Shown: positions 17,012 to 26,610, counted from the first letter of the stretch. The stretch: DNA of 64,000 bases from Pseudomonas syringae (GCF_021605415.1 NZ_WKEQ01000002.1:124001-188000), one strand, 5' to 3'. Numbers and translations are program-made. The notes: generated by a model not told the origin, from the letters alone.

Positions 17012-17569
17012 TTACAGTGAAGCGAGAAATTTGTCCGCCAGGGCTTCGTTGTCCTTGTTGACGCTGTTGCCGGATTCTTCCTTATCCGCCTGCGCCAATT
17101 GCATCTTGTCCTGCATGCGCTGGGCGATTTCTTCGCCGATGGCCAGTTGTTTTTCCGGCGGCATGGCGTCGATTTCTTCTTGGGTAATACCCATCTCGTC
17201 CAGAATCGAGTCGCGAAGACGCTGTTCCGGCGTCTTGCTCATGTATTCCTTGAACGCCTCGGTGGCCGAGGTTCCGGTGGTGCCAGCGGCGTCGGCGGTC
17301 TGCAGGCCCACCCGCGTCTTGGCAAACGCTTCATCAACGTTGTCACTGATGCGCTTGGCTTCGTTGACTTGCTGGGTGGCGATGCCGGTGGCCGATTGTT
17401 GAACCCTGGCGGTGGTTTCGGCGGTCTGGGTCTGTACACCGTTTTGCAGGCTTTGCAGCATGGCGCCGTGCAGGCCACCTTGCAGGCCGGCGGCGGCGGT
17501 CGCTGTCGGGTCTTCGGTGACACGCTTGGACAATGGAATCATCTGCAGCTGTTTTGTGCTGACCAACAT
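17012..17569 (-). CDS. Hypothetical protein, Ala/Gln/Thr-rich, coiled
   Basis: 185-aa protein (MLVSTKQLQMIPLSKRVTED start). Three visible zones: a low-complexity Ala/Gly/Gln/Thr first half, a central SATEAFKEYMSKTPEQRLRD, and an acidic ILDEMGITQEEIDAMPPEKQ helix followed by a charged tail. No signal peptide or membrane helix. I do not recognise a characterised family. Start is uncertain: ATG 17569 is preferred over 17614, which would add a segment (MLLLHGQPLPTG) without support. Flanked by a REP pair downstream and an MFS gene upstream on the same strand but 150 bp away. Confidence 0.7.
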   Translation of the reverse strand: MLVSTKQLQMIPLSKRVTEDPTATAAAGLQGGLHGAMLQSLQNGVQTQTAETTARVQQSATGIATQQVNEAKRISDNVDEAFAKTRVGLQTADAAGTTGTSATEAFKEYMSKTPEQRLRDSILDEMGITQEEIDAMPPEKQLAIGEEIAQRMQDKMQLAQADKEESGNSVNKDNEALADKFLASL

Positions 17570-17722
17570 GATGATTGAACCTGTAGGTAATGGCTGACCG
17601 TGCAATAACAGCAATTACCGTGCCTCTCTGTAAAATGTTTTTAAATCAATGAGTTGCATCCGAGTGTTGCCCGTGGGGCGGCCATCCCTTGCCGACGAGC
17701 GGCAGGGGATGACCGTCGCCGT

Positions 17723-19159
17723 TCAACGATGGGCAATGTTCTCCAATGCCAGATTCCGCGTGCGCGGGCCGAACCAGCCGATGGTGATCATCACGATTAA
17801 CATGCTGCTGGCGATGAACGCCAACACGCCCGGCGTGCCGAGGTGTTCGAGGAACAGACCGATCAGCAGGCTACTGAACACCGTCGACAAACGACTGAAC
17901 GAATAACAGAAGCCCACCGCTCGAGCGCGGATGTTGGTGGGGAACAATTCACTTTGGTACGAGTGATAACTGAAGCTCAGCCACGCATTGCAGAACGTGA
18001 TCATCACGCCGCAAAAGATCAGGCCGAACGCGCTTGTCTGCAACGCGAACAATGTGCCGAAGGTCACGGCGCCCAGCGCCGAGCCGACGATCTGCCATTT
18101 GTTCTCGAAGCGGTTGGCGAATTTCACGAACAGCAGTGGCCCCAACGGGTAGGCGAGGGTGATGATGAACGCGTACATCAGGCTGTGAGTAACGCTGACA
18201 CCCTGGCCTGAAAGCAGCGCCGGCAACCAGTTGCCGAAGCCAAAGAAGCCGATCGCCTGAAAGACGTGGAAAACGATGAGCATCAACGCGCGACGGCGAT
18301 AGGGCGGCTGCCAGATATCGGCGAAGCGGCCCTTGCCCTCAACGTCCACGGCCACCGGTTCCGGCGCATCCAGGGGTTGGCCGTGGTCTTTCTCGCAGCG
18401 CGCCTCGATGCCATCGAGAATCCGGCTCGCCTCATCGAAGCGACCTTGCTGGGCCAGCCATCGCGGCGATTCCGGCAGCCGTTTGCGCAGCCACCAGATG
18501 AACAGCGCAAACACCGCGCTGGCCAGCACCACAAAGCGCCAGCCGGCGACGCCGAACGGATCTTGCGGCACCAGCCACCACGACATCAGCGCCACCGCTG
18601 GCACCGACAGGAACTGCACGAAAAAAGCGAACGCAAACGCCGAGCTGCGCATGCGCTTGGGTACCAGTTCCGAGAGATAGGCGTCGATGGTCACCAACTC
18701 GATACCGAGGCCGATGCCCACCAGAAAACGCATGCAGATGATACCCAGCGCATCGCTTTGAATGCCCATCAGCACCGTGGCGACCGTGTACCAGACCAGC
18801 GCGAAGGTGAAGATCGCCCGGCGTCCGAAGCGATCCGCCAACGGGCTGAGCAGGCTGGCACCGAGGAACAGGCCGAGAAACGTCGCCGAGGCAAACGCGG
18901 CCTGATCGGAGAAACCGAACACGCCCTGATCACCGGTGAAAAAGATCCCGGCGCGGATCAGTCCAGGGCTGATGTAGGCGGTCTGGAACAAATCATAGAG
19001 TTCGAAGAAACCACCGATAGACAGCAGCGCGACCAGACGCCAAATTGTCGCGACAGCGGGGAGTCGGTCGATGCGGGCGGAAATCTGGGCGGCGCGTATC
19101 GGGTCGATGCCGTCGCGTTGCGCAGCGGCGTAAGGTTGAGCAGACATAGGCTGATCCAT
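17723..19159 (-). CDS. MFS transporter, sugar-porter/metabolite:H+ symporter type
   Basis: 478-aa, twelve predicted membrane helices. MFS signature SPLADRFGRRAIFTFAL between helices 2 and 3, RFLVGIGLGIELVTID in helix 4, and PESPRWL at the end of helix 6 identify the metabolite:proton symporter branch. The substrate is not predictable. It lies beside the gluconate genes but is separated from gntR by about 170 bp and a repeat, so functional linkage is not shown. Start ATG 19159 or 19147, neither with a strong ribosome site. Confidence 0.88.
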   Translation of the reverse strand: MDQPMSAQPYAAAQRDGIDPIRAAQISARIDRLPAVATIWRLVALLSIGGFFELYDLFQTAYISPGLIRAGIFFTGDQGVFGFSDQAAFASATFLGLFLGASLLSPLADRFGRRAIFTFALVWYTVATVLMGIQSDALGIICMRFLVGIGLGIELVTIDAYLSELVPKRMRSSAFAFAFFVQFLSVPAVALMSWWLVPQDPFGVAGWRFVVLASAVFALFIWWLRKRLPESPRWLAQQGRFDEASRILDGIEARCEKDHGQPLDAPEPVAVDVEGKGRFADIWQPPYRRRALMLIVFHVFQAIGFFGFGNWLPALLSGQGVSVTHSLMYAFIITLAYPLGPLLFVKFANRFENKWQIVGSALGAVTFGTLFALQTSAFGLIFCGVMITFCNAWLSFSYHSYQSELFPTNIRARAVGFCYSFSRLSTVFSSLLIGLFLEHLGTPGVLAFIASSMLIVMITIGWFGPRTRNLALENIAHR

Positions 19160-19295
19160 TTTTTATTGATGGAGAAGCTTAGCTTGCTATCGGAATCCAT
19201 GGATTGTGAATATCGGCGACGAAGACGCAAAAAACGCTAGATTATCGCAACAACCCCTTACAAATTAACGAATTATGCCTGTTACGTGGGATGCT

Positions 19296-19318
19296 CGTTC
19301 CCACGCGGCATGGGAACG
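19296..19318. repeat. Palindromic repeat, CGTTCCCACGC family
   Basis: CGTTCCCACGCGGCATGGGAACG, i.e. CGTTCCCA facing TGGGAACG, between the MFS gene and gntR. Could act as a weak terminator for the minus-strand gntR transcript. Confidence 0.75.
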
Positions 19319-19332
19319 ATCGGTAGCGGGCG

Positions 19333-20364
19333 TTACGTGCTTTCGCGGATTTTCAGTTCGAAGCCCATGTCTTCCACCGGGCGCGCCACGGTGTTGCCGG
19401 CCATGAGCGTCAGCATTTGCTCTGCAGCCCGGCGGCCAATGGCTTCGCGCGGGGTGTTGATGCTGCTCAGGCGCGGCACCATGTGTTCCGACATCGGCAG
19501 GTCGTTGAAGCCGAGGATCGCCACCTGTTCGGGAATCTTGATGCCGTGACGCAGGGCTTCGAGCAGCGCACCCTGCGCCAGGTCGTCGTTGCCGAAGAAG
19601 ATTGCGTCGACGTCCGGATGTGCGGCCAGCAGTTGCAAAAACAACTCGCCGCCCAGGCCCACCGAAGAAGCGCGTGGCGTCAGCACTTCGAGATCGGGAT
19701 CGTAGCGTCCGGCCTTCTGCAAGGCTTTGCGGAACCCTTCACCGCGCAACAAGGTGCGTTGGTCGAGCTGCGCACCGATGTAAGCCAGGCGCTTGCGACC
19801 ACGGGACAATAAATGTTCGGCAGCGGTTTCGCCGGCACTGAGCTGGGAGAACCCGACGCAATTGAGGCCGGCGGCGCTGTCCAGCTCCATCATGTACACG
19901 CAGGGAATCTGGCTGGCTTCGATCATCCGTCGCGAGCTTTCGGTGCGATCAAACCCGGTCAGCAGCAAGCCGCGCGGTTGATACGCCATGTAGTTGCGCA
20001 GCAGCTTTTCTTCTTCATCGCGGGAGTAGTGAAAATTGCCGATCAGCACTTCGAAGCCTTTTGGCGTCAAGACGCGATGAATGGCTTCAAGGGTGTCAAT
20101 GAACAGCAGGTTCGACAGCGACGGCACGAGCACCACCACCGAATGGCTCTGCGCCGAGGCCAGGGCACGGGCCGCAGGATTGACCACGTAGTTGAGTTCG
20201 AGAGCGGCTTTGCGGACTTTTTCCACCAGTTCGGTGGCGACCGTACTGACCCCGCGCAGGGCGCGCGAAGCGGTGATCGGGCTGACACCGGCCAGTCGCG
20301 CGACTTCGTTGAGGGTGGGACGGCCGGTGGTGCGAGTGTTTTTATCGTTTTTAGGGGAGGTCAT
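19333..20364 (-). CDS. gntR: GntR, LacI-family repressor of gluconate utilisation
   Basis: 343-aa repressor. N-terminal LacI helix-turn-helix PTLNEVARLAGVSPITASRALRG with hinge, then a periplasmic-binding-protein-like effector domain (SVVVLVPSLSNLLF, AILGFNDLPMSEHMVP). The divergent gntK and gntT genes and AGCGCT-centred operators identify it as the gluconate regulator; in P. aeruginosa GntR is released by gluconate or 6-phosphogluconate. ATG 20364 is chosen over the TTG at 20379; neither has a good ribosome site. A candidate operator at 20394 lies about 30 bases upstream of its start, implying autoregulation. Confidence 0.92.
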   Translation of the reverse strand: MTSPKNDKNTRTTGRPTLNEVARLAGVSPITASRALRGVSTVATELVEKVRKAALELNYVVNPAARALASAQSHSVVVLVPSLSNLLFIDTLEAIHRVLTPKGFEVLIGNFHYSRDEEEKLLRNYMAYQPRGLLLTGFDRTESSRRMIEASQIPCVYMMELDSAAGLNCVGFSQLSAGETAAEHLLSRGRKRLAYIGAQLDQRTLLRGEGFRKALQKAGRYDPDLEVLTPRASSVGLGGELFLQLLAAHPDVDAIFFGNDDLAQGALLEALRHGIKIPEQVAILGFNDLPMSEHMVPRLSSINTPREAIGRRAAEQMLTLMAGNTVARPVEDMGFELKIREST

Positions 20365-20393
20365 CGGGCGGCTTGCCAAACAAAAATCAAGGC

Positions 20394-20407
20394 ACTAAGG
20401 TAGCGCT
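20394..20407. promoter_or_regulatory. Candidate GntR operator 1
   Basis: ACTAAGGTAGCGCT exactly fits AC-N-AAG-N-TAGCGCT, the P. aeruginosa GntR operator as I recall it. It is 30 bases upstream of gntR. Confidence 0.75.
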
Positions 20408-20545
20408 GTCCTGATGCAGCTGCAAATGCGTAAGCGAAGTCCTGCCTGATAATCGCTTTTTGGCATTGGGCGCAAACCTGCTGCAACCCAAAAAAATCAC
20501 AAGAAGGCGTCGGCAACTTCTGCCTGTGCACTAGAGTCATAGCTA

Positions 20546-20559
20546 GCAAAGGTAGCGCT
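20546..20559. promoter_or_regulatory. Candidate GntR operator 2
   Basis: GCAAAGGTAGCGCT, one mismatch to the same pattern, 21 bases before the gntK start and in the same orientation as operator 1. Confidence 0.75.
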
Positions 20560-20580
20560 GTCTGCGCGCTGAGGTGTTAC

Positions 20581-21111
20581 ATGAATCACTCCATCACCGC
20601 CCTGGTCATCATGGGCGTTGCCGGTTGCGGCAAAACGTGCGTCAGCCAGGCCCTGTGCCATTTAAGCGGCGCCACTGCCATTGAAGGCGATACTTTCCAT
20701 CCAGCCGCCAACATCGAAAAGATGAGCGCGGGGATTCCCCTGAACGACGACGACCGTGCCGGCTGGCTCGACAGCCTGTGCGATGAGCTGCGTCGCGTCG
20801 ACGCCACGGGCCAGCGTCCGGTGCTGACCTGTTCGGCTCTCAAACACAGTTATCGCGAACGTCTGCGCAGCGCCTTGCCGGGCCTGGGTTTTGTGTTCCT
20901 GGAACTGACGCCAGAAGTAGCCGCCGAGCGTGTGTCCCACCGCCCGGGCCATTTCATGCCGGCCACGTTGATCGAAAGCCAGTTCGCGACCCTCGAGTCA
21001 CCGAAGGGCGAGCCGTTGACCTTGCCGCTCAATGCCTCAGTGCACAGCGTTGAAGAACTTGCCCTGCAAGCCCACGTCTGGTGGCAGGCCAATGGCCTGG
21101 AACAGGCGTGA
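20581..21111 (+). CDS. gntK: Gluconokinase
   Basis: 176-aa cytoplasmic kinase that phosphorylates gluconate to 6-phosphogluconate, feeding the Entner-Doudoroff pathway. Walker A GVAGCGKT lies at residues 12-19, followed by IEGDTFHPAANIEKMSAGIP, the conserved substrate-binding stretch of the GntK family, and by TCSALKHSYRERLR. ATG 20581. First gene of the gntK-gntT unit; the 84-bp gap to gntT contains a further operator-like palindrome. Confidence 0.94.
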   Translation: MNHSITALVIMGVAGCGKTCVSQALCHLSGATAIEGDTFHPAANIEKMSAGIPLNDDDRAGWLDSLCDELRRVDATGQRPVLTCSALKHSYRERLRSALPGLGFVFLELTPEVAAERVSHRPGHFMPATLIESQFATLESPKGEPLTLPLNASVHSVEELALQAHVWWQANGLEQA

Positions 21112-21127
21112 TGAGTGTGTCGAAACA

Positions 21128-21139
21128 GACAGCGCTGTC
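21128..21139. promoter_or_regulatory. Candidate GntR operator 3 between gntK and gntT
   Basis: Perfect 12-bp palindrome GACAGCGCTGTC sharing the AGCGCT core with the two upstream sites; suggests a separate GntR-controlled promoter for the permease. Confidence 0.6.
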
Positions 21140-21195
21140 CTCGCGACTTCTGATTAACCCGCTTCAATAACAACAACAACCAGGAGACACCCCCC

Positions 21196-22548
21196 ATGCT
21201 TGGCATGTCCCACGACTCGTTTCTGCTGCTTGATGCAGTGGTCACGGTGATCGGGCTTATCGTCCTCATCACCAAGTTCAAGATTCACCCGTTCATTGCC
21301 CTGACTATCGCCGCGGCGTTCCTCGGCCTGACCTCCGGCATGCCGATCAACACGATCATCAAAGCGTTCCAGGACGGCTTTGGTGGCGTGCTCGGTTTCG
21401 TCGGCATCATCCTCGCGCTGGGCACCATGCTCGGCAAAATGATGGCCGAATCCGGCGGGGCGGATCAGATCGCCCAGACCCTGATTCGCGCATTCGGCAA
21501 GGACAAAGTCCAGTGGGCAATGATGTTCGCCGCGTTCCTGGTGGGCATTCCGTTGTTCTTTGAAATCGGCTTCGTGCTGCTGATTCCGCTGGTGTTCATT
21601 GTTGCCCGTCGTACCGGTGTGTCGATCATCAAGATCGGTATCCCGCTGCTCGCCGGCCTGTCCGCCGTGCATGGCCTGGTGCCGCCGCATCCCGGCCCGT
21701 TGCTGGCCATCGGCGTGTTCGGTGCCGACATCGGCAAGACCATTCTTTACGGTCTGATCGTTGCGCTACCGACTGCAATCATTGCCGGTCCCATCTTCGG
21801 TACGTTCATCGCCAAGCACATCCCGGGTCATCCGAATCAGGAACTGGTCGATCAACTGGCCCGTGAAAACGATTCGGCTAATCTGCCGAGCTTCAGCATC
21901 ACCCTGATCACCGTGCTGTTGCCGGTGTTCCTGATGCTGTTGAAAACCTTTGCTGACGTGGCGCTGCCGGACGGTAACTTCTTCCGCACCTGGATGGACA
22001 TGATCGGCCACCCGATCTCCGCCCTGTTGCTGGCATTGCTGCTGTCGCTGTACACCTTCGGCCACAAGCAAGGCATCGGTTCAAGTCAGATGCTGAAATG
22101 GCTTGACGCGAGTCTGGCCCCGACCGCCGCGATCATCCTGATCATCGGCGCTGGCGGTGGCTTCAAGCAGATGCTGGTGACCAGCGGTGTGGGCGATGTG
22201 ATCGGCCACATGGCGGTCAGCGCGCAGATCTCGCCGATCCTGCTGGCATGGCTGGTGGCGGCGGTGATCCGTATCGCAACCGGTTCGGCCACCGTGGCAA
22301 CCATCACGGGCGCGGGCATCGTAGTGCCGGTGGTCGGGATGATTCCGGGCGTCAACCGTGAGCTGCTGGTGCTGGCCACTGGCGCAGGTTCGTTGATCCT
22401 GTCTCACGTTAACGACGCCGGTTTCTGGCTGGTGAAGCAGTATTTCAACATGACCGTGGCCGAGACGTTCAAGACCTGGACGGCGATGGAAACCATCCTG
22501 TCTGTGGTTGGCCTGGGCTTCATCCTGTTGCTGTCGCTGTTCGTCTAA
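21196..22548 (+). CDS. gntT: Gluconate:H+ symporter, GntP family
   Basis: 450-aa inner-membrane permease with about 12-14 hydrophobic helices. Family hallmarks: FKIHPFIALTIAAAFLGL near the start, GLVPPHPGPLLAIGVFGAD in the centre and RIATGSATVATITGAGI late in the protein. CAGGAGACACCCCCC precedes ATG 21196. Imports gluconate for the kinase encoded just upstream. The transcript ends at a clear terminator. Confidence 0.93.
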   Translation: MLGMSHDSFLLLDAVVTVIGLIVLITKFKIHPFIALTIAAAFLGLTSGMPINTIIKAFQDGFGGVLGFVGIILALGTMLGKMMAESGGADQIAQTLIRAFGKDKVQWAMMFAAFLVGIPLFFEIGFVLLIPLVFIVARRTGVSIIKIGIPLLAGLSAVHGLVPPHPGPLLAIGVFGADIGKTILYGLIVALPTAIIAGPIFGTFIAKHIPGHPNQELVDQLARENDSANLPSFSITLITVLLPVFLMLLKTFADVALPDGNFFRTWMDMIGHPISALLLALLLSLYTFGHKQGIGSSQMLKWLDASLAPTAAIILIIGAGGGFKQMLVTSGVGDVIGHMAVSAQISPILLAWLVAAVIRIATGSATVATITGAGIVVPVVGMIPGVNRELLVLATGAGSLILSHVNDAGFWLVKQYFNMTVAETFKTWTAMETILSVVGLGFILLLSLFV

Positions 22549-22561
22549 GCGATTGGCGGCC

Positions 22562-22594
22562 ACAAAAAAACCGCAGCGATGCGGTTTTTTTGTG
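22562..22594. terminator. Bidirectional rho-independent terminator
   Basis: AAAAAAACCGCA-GCGA-TGCGGTTTTTTT, symmetrical with A and T tracts on both sides, between gntT and the convergent alaC gene. Confidence 0.93.
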
Positions 22595-22618
22595 CCTTCG
22601 AATATTACCGGGAGCCCC

Positions 22619-22717
22619 ATGTGGGAGCGGGCTTGCTCGCGAAAGCGGTGGTTCAGTCAGCAACGGTGTCGACTGACACGACGTATTCGCGAGCAAGCCC
22701 GCTCCCACAGGGGATAG
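22619..22717. repeat. REP-type palindrome pair
   Basis: ATGTGGGAGCGGGCTTGCTC and facing GAGCAAGCCCGCTCCCACAG, about 55 bases apart, each also internally palindromic; lies between the terminator and the end of alaC. Confidence 0.88.
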
Positions 22718-22720
22718 GTG

Positions 22721-23938
22721 TCAGGTAGTGGATTTTGCGACCAGGCCATCGGCCCGGAACATCCCGCGAATCCCGCGTACGGCCTGGCGAATGCGATCCT
22801 GGTTTTCGATCAGGGCGAAGCGCACGTGATCGTCTCCATACTCACCAAACCCGACGCCCGGCGAAACGCAGACCTTGGCCTCGGCCAGCAGTTTCTTGGC
22901 GAATTCCAGCGACCCCAGATGCGCGTAAGCCTCGGGAATTTTCGCCCAGACGTACATCGACGCCTTCGGGTTTTCGACCATCCAGCCCAGTTCATGCAAG
23001 CCTTTGACCAGCACATTGCGCCGTTGCCGGTATTGCTCGGCGATGTCGCGCACGCATTGCTGATCGCCTTCCAACGCAGCAATCGCCGCCACTTGCAGCG
23101 GGGTGAAGGTGCCGTAGTCGTGGTAACTCTTGATCCGCGCCAGGGCGTTGACCAGTTCCGGGTTGCCGACCATGAACCCGATGCGCCAGCCCGCCATGTT
23201 GTAGCTCTTGGACAAGGTGAAAAATTCCACCGCTATGTCCTTGGCGCCCGGCACCTGCATGATCGACGGGGCTTTCCAGCCGTCATAAACGATGTCGGCG
23301 TAAGCCAGATCGTGCACGACCAGCACGTCGTACTGCTTGGCGAGGGCGATCACCCGCTCGAAGAAATCCAGTTCCACGCACTGCGCGGTCGGGTTCGACG
23401 GGAAACCGAGAATCATCATTTTCGGTTTCGGGATCGAGCCGCGAATCGCTCGCTCCAGTTCATCAAAGAAATCCACACCGGGAATCAGCGGCACCGAACG
23501 CACCTGTGCGCCGGCAATCACCGCGCCGTAGATGTGAATCGGATAGCTCGGATTCGGCACCAGCACCGTGTCGCCCTGATCCAGGGTCGCCAGCATCAGA
23601 TGCGCCAGACCTTCCTTGGAACCGATGGTGACGATGGCTTCGCTTTCCGGGTCGATGTCGACCTCGTAGCGTTGCTTGTACCAATTGGAAATCGCCCGGC
23701 GCAGGCGCGGAATGCCTTTGGACGTGGAATAACCGTGGGTGTCGTCACGCTGGGCGACTTGCACGAGTTTTTCGACAATGTGCGGCGGCGTGGCCCCGTC
23801 GGGGTTGCCCATGCTCAAGTCGATGATGTCTTCGCCACGACGTCGCGCGGCCATCTTCAGCTCGGCGGTGATGTTGAAAACGTAAGGGGGGAGTCGATCA
23901 ATGCGCGCAAAGCGGCGCGGCGAACCTTGTTCGGCCAT
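22721..23938 (-). CDS. alaC: Alanine transaminase (class I/II aminotransferase)
   Basis: 405-aa PLP enzyme of fold type I. The Schiff-base lysine is in [16 protein letters not shown]; other landmarks are [32 protein letters not shown] (Asn contact) and [15 protein letters not shown] (Asp/Tyr contacts to PLP). The sequence is typical of AlaC, which interconverts alanine/2-oxoglutarate and pyruvate/glutamate. Stands alone, convergent with gntT. Confidence 0.9.
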   Translation of the reverse strand: MAEQGSPRRFARIDRLPPYVFNITAELKMAARRRGEDIIDLSMGNPDGATPPHIVEKLVQVAQRDDTHGYSTSKGIPRLRRAISNWYKQRYEVDIDPESEAIVTIGSKEGLAHLMLATLDQGDTVLVPNPSYPIHIYGAVIAGAQVRSVPLIPGVDFFDELERAIRGSIPKPKMMILGFPSNPTAQCVELDFFERVIALAKQYDVLVVHDLAYADIVYDGWKAPSIMQVPGAKDIAVEFFTLSKSYNMAGWRIGFMVGNPELVNALARIKSYHDYGTFTPLQVAAIAALEGDQQCVRDIAEQYRQRRNVLVKGLHELGWMVENPKASMYVWAKIPEAYAHLGSLEFAKKLLAEAKVCVSPGVGFGEYGDDHVRFALIENQDRIRQAVRGIRGMFRADGLVAKSTT

Positions 23939-24077
23939 TGTTGCCTCGGATAACGTAAGCGCCCGGAACCGTCCGAGCGACGCTGGTCACTGCGGTGACC
24001 TGTGGCGGAAGATAAGGGCAGTAATGGCATACTGTCCAGCGCCCGAGTAAACAATTTTTTCCCAAGGAAAACGCTTA

Positions 24078-24740
24078 ATGGAGTTCACCAGCGGCTTTTT
24101 GCTGAGCCTTTCGTTGTGCCTGGATATCGGCGTCGCCAACATTGCGATGATCACCCTGGCGATGCAGCGCGGTTACTTTCAGGGCTTCGCCCTGGGGCTC
24201 GGCACCTGCGTTGGCGACTTGATCTACGCGGTGCTGGCGCTGGCCGGGATGACCGTGCTGCTGCAATACGAAACCGTGCGCTGGGTGCTGTGGATCGGCG
24301 GTTCGGCGCTGCTGATCTATTTTGCGGCGAAGATGATTTACTCGGCGATCCATCACGAAGCGCTGCTGGCGGAGTCTGCTGAAGTGGGCAACAACTCCCA
24401 TCGCAAAGAGTTTTTCCGTGGCATCTTCCTCGCCATGTCATCGCCGAGCGCGATTTTGTGGTTCGCGGCGGTGGGCGGCACCCTGATTGCCCGTTCAGGC
24501 GGCGGTGGCCCGGCCAGTTCGGCATTGTTCCTCGGTGGTTTCCTGTGCGCCGGATTGCTCTGGTCGGCCGGCCTGTGCTTCGCCGCGAGTCACGGCGGCA
24601 AGCTGCTCGGCGACAAACTGCTGCGTTACTCCTACATGGCATCTGCGGCGATTTTCTGCTATTTCGCCGTCTACGTGATCCTTTCAGGCTATAACGAGTT
24701 TGTCGGTTCGGGTGCCGTCGAGCCGTTGCACACGTTGTAA
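24078..24740 (+). CDS. LysE/RhtB-family amino-acid exporter
   Basis: 220-aa protein with about six hydrophobic helices; the N-terminal half GFALGLGTCVGDLIYAVLAL corresponds to the conserved G-x-G-x-G-D/A segment of LysE translocators. Such proteins export amino acids or related small molecules; substrate unknown. CAAGGAAAACGC precedes ATG 24078. Divergent from alaC with a 139-bp gap, an arrangement that hints at export of surplus alanine or other products but does not prove it. Confidence 0.85.
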   Translation: MEFTSGFLLSLSLCLDIGVANIAMITLAMQRGYFQGFALGLGTCVGDLIYAVLALAGMTVLLQYETVRWVLWIGGSALLIYFAAKMIYSAIHHEALLAESAEVGNNSHRKEFFRGIFLAMSSPSAILWFAAVGGTLIARSGGGGPASSALFLGGFLCAGLLWSAGLCFAASHGGKLLGDKLLRYSYMASAAIFCYFAVYVILSGYNEFVGSGAVEPLHTL

Positions 24741-24808
24741 CAAGACGAATCGGGTTTGGCTTCTATACTCCCAGCCGAACCCACATTTTTCGTTTCAGGA
24801 GTCGAGTC

Positions 24809-25297
24809 ATGGATGAGCAAACACGCGTCGAAGTGACTGAACCTCGCTTCGAACATGGGCATTTTCTGCTAATTGCAGGGCTTGGTGGACGATTTACTCA
24901 GGACACCACCGACGGCATTCCCGAATTGTGGGAACAATTCATCCCGCACCTGGGCAAGATTCCCGGCCAAAAAGACGAAGTGACCTACGGTGTCTGCTGC
25001 AATGCAGACGGGAAGGGCGGCTTCGAATACATCGCCGGCGTGGCCATCAGCAAACTCGATGACCTGCCGGAAAAATACCGTTGGGTCGAGATTCAGCCGC
25101 AGCAATACGCGGTCTTCGAGCACAAGGGCTCGCTGGATTTGTTGCCCGCAACCTTTCAGCACATCTGGAAAACCTGGCTGCCTCAGTCCGGGCGCGAAGC
25201 GGCGGATGCGCCGGAATTCGAGCGTTACAGCGAAGATTTCAACCCGAAGCTCAACACCGGCAAGCTGGAGATCTGGCTGCCGCTCAAACCTGAATGA
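24809..25297 (+). CDS. GyrI-like/AraC effector-binding-domain protein
   Basis: 162-aa protein composed of a single GyrI-like small-molecule-binding domain: IPELWEQFIPHLGKI, then YGVCCNADGKGGFEYIAGVA and a late FERYSEDFNPKLNTGKLEIW, the conserved Glu-containing end of the fold. There is no DNA-binding domain, so it may bind small hydrophobic ligands directly. CAGGAGTCGAG precedes ATG 24809. Confidence 0.85.
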   Translation: MDEQTRVEVTEPRFEHGHFLLIAGLGGRFTQDTTDGIPELWEQFIPHLGKIPGQKDEVTYGVCCNADGKGGFEYIAGVAISKLDDLPEKYRWVEIQPQQYAVFEHKGSLDLLPATFQHIWKTWLPQSGREAADAPEFERYSEDFNPKLNTGKLEIWLPLKPE

Positions 25298-25367
25298 GCA
25301 TTGGCGAGGCGGTGTGCCGATTCTCCTTTATGATTGGCAGCCTTTCTCCTGCTGATTTCGAGCTGCC

Positions 25368-25862
25368 ATGACCACCGTCATCCGTCCCGTCACCGCCAAC
25401 GACCTGGATCGTTGCTACGCCATCGAAACCGTTGCCTATGAAGGCGACGAAGCCGCCACCCGCGAAAAAATCGCCACGCGCATTGCCACCTGGCCGGACG
25501 GTTTCATCGTGGCCGAAGTGGACGGCGTGGTCGCCGGGTTCATCAATTCCGGCGCGGCGTTCGACGTGCAAATGTCCGATGAAGCCTTCAAGGAACTGAT
25601 CGGCCACGATCCGGCCGGGCCTAACGTGGTGATCATGTCGGTGGTCGTACACCCGGATTTTCAGGGCCAAGGCCTGGCGAAGCGCTTGCTGGGCGAATTC
25701 ATTGAGCGAATGCGCGGATTGAACAAAGCGACGATTCACCTGATGTGCAAGGAGCAGCACATTCCGTTATATGCCGGATTCGGATTCGCCTACATCAAAC
25801 CGTCCGAGTCCGATCACGGCGGCATGGCGTGGCACGAGATGATCCTGACCCTGAGTGAATGA
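25368..25862 (+). CDS. GNAT-family N-acetyltransferase
   Basis: 164 aa. Acetyl-CoA loop QGQGLAKRLLGEFIE follows VVIMSVVVHPDF; the C-terminal IPLYAGFGFAYIKPSE matches the arylalkylamine-type acetyltransferase subgroup (strand-loop with the 'YAGFGF' turn). Cytoplasmic, substrate unknown. ATG 25368 lies 70 bases after the GyrI-like gene, possibly same transcript. Confidence 0.87.
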   Translation: MTTVIRPVTANDLDRCYAIETVAYEGDEAATREKIATRIATWPDGFIVAEVDGVVAGFINSGAAFDVQMSDEAFKELIGHDPAGPNVVIMSVVVHPDFQGQGLAKRLLGEFIERMRGLNKATIHLMCKEQHIPLYAGFGFAYIKPSESDHGGMAWHEMILTLSE

Positions 25863-25865
25863 TCG

Positions 25866-25968
25866 TTGCCGTGCTCCGAGTGGGAATGCCTGCTGTGCTC
25901 CGCGTCACGAGGCTGGAAACGCGGAGCGTCCCGTGCTGTGTTCCCACGCAGAGCGTGGGAACGCTATT
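25866..25968. repeat. Palindromic repeat, CGTTCCCACGC family
   Basis: Arms around GTGGGAATGCCTGC..GTGCTCCGCGTC and GCGGAGCGTCCCGTGCTG..GTTCCCACGCAGAGCGTGGG; the most complete of three copies in the window. Confidence 0.75.
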
Positions 25969-25983
25969 AAACGGGGGCGGCTG

Positions 25984-26469
25984 TCAGAAGGTCAGGGACA
26001 TCCGGCGTTCGTAGCCGATCCGGCCTTTGTATGCCTCGCCGCTGTCGACATAACCGTGTTTGACGTACAACGCGATGGCGGCTTCATTGTCGGCGTCCAC
26101 CGATAATTCCAGCCCCTTGATCCCCGGCCACGCCGCAAGCGCAACTTGCGGCAAACCCTGCAGGCACGCCTTGCCATAACCCCTGCCTTGCGCCCGCCGG
26201 TCAACCTGCAACGCATGCAGCGTCGCGCTGTGTTCATTAGCCCAGGCCGGCAGCACTGGCGGGCGTTTGAGCAGCAGGAACGCTACCGGCACGTCGTCCG
26301 CCAGCAGCGCAAAACCCTTCACGCCCGGGCCGGGTTTCGACAACAAGGTGTGCAACGCACCGTGAATGTCACCCGAGAATCTGATCTGTTCGGCATGGAT
26401 CTCAATCGCCTCGACCTGTCGCTGTTGCAGGGCATTCAGGCTGTCGTAGGGCACAAGTCGGGTTGTCAC
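25984..26469 (-). CDS. GNAT-family N-acetyltransferase
   Basis: 161 aa starting at GTG 26469 with AAAAGGAT upstream. The acetyl-CoA loop is RRAQGRGYGKACLQGL and the end of the fold is NEAAIALYVKHGYVDSGE. Substrate unknown; the sequence is not closely related to the neighbouring acetyltransferase at 25368, so they are not a recent duplication. Confidence 0.85.
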   Translation of the reverse strand: MTTRLVPYDSLNALQQRQVEAIEIHAEQIRFSGDIHGALHTLLSKPGPGVKGFALLADDVPVAFLLLKRPPVLPAWANEHSATLHALQVDRRAQGRGYGKACLQGLPQVALAAWPGIKGLELSVDADNEAAIALYVKHGYVDSGEAYKGRIGYERRMSLTF

Positions 26470-26610
26470 GGGGCTATCCTTTTCGCATCACCAATGAGCC
26501 AGCGATTCTAGCGATTCCGCCCATGGCGAAAATCTTTTATTTCGTCTGTCGATCCGCACACGCCTGGAACGACTAAAAGTGTCTTCAAACAAAAACAGCG
26601 GAGAACACCC

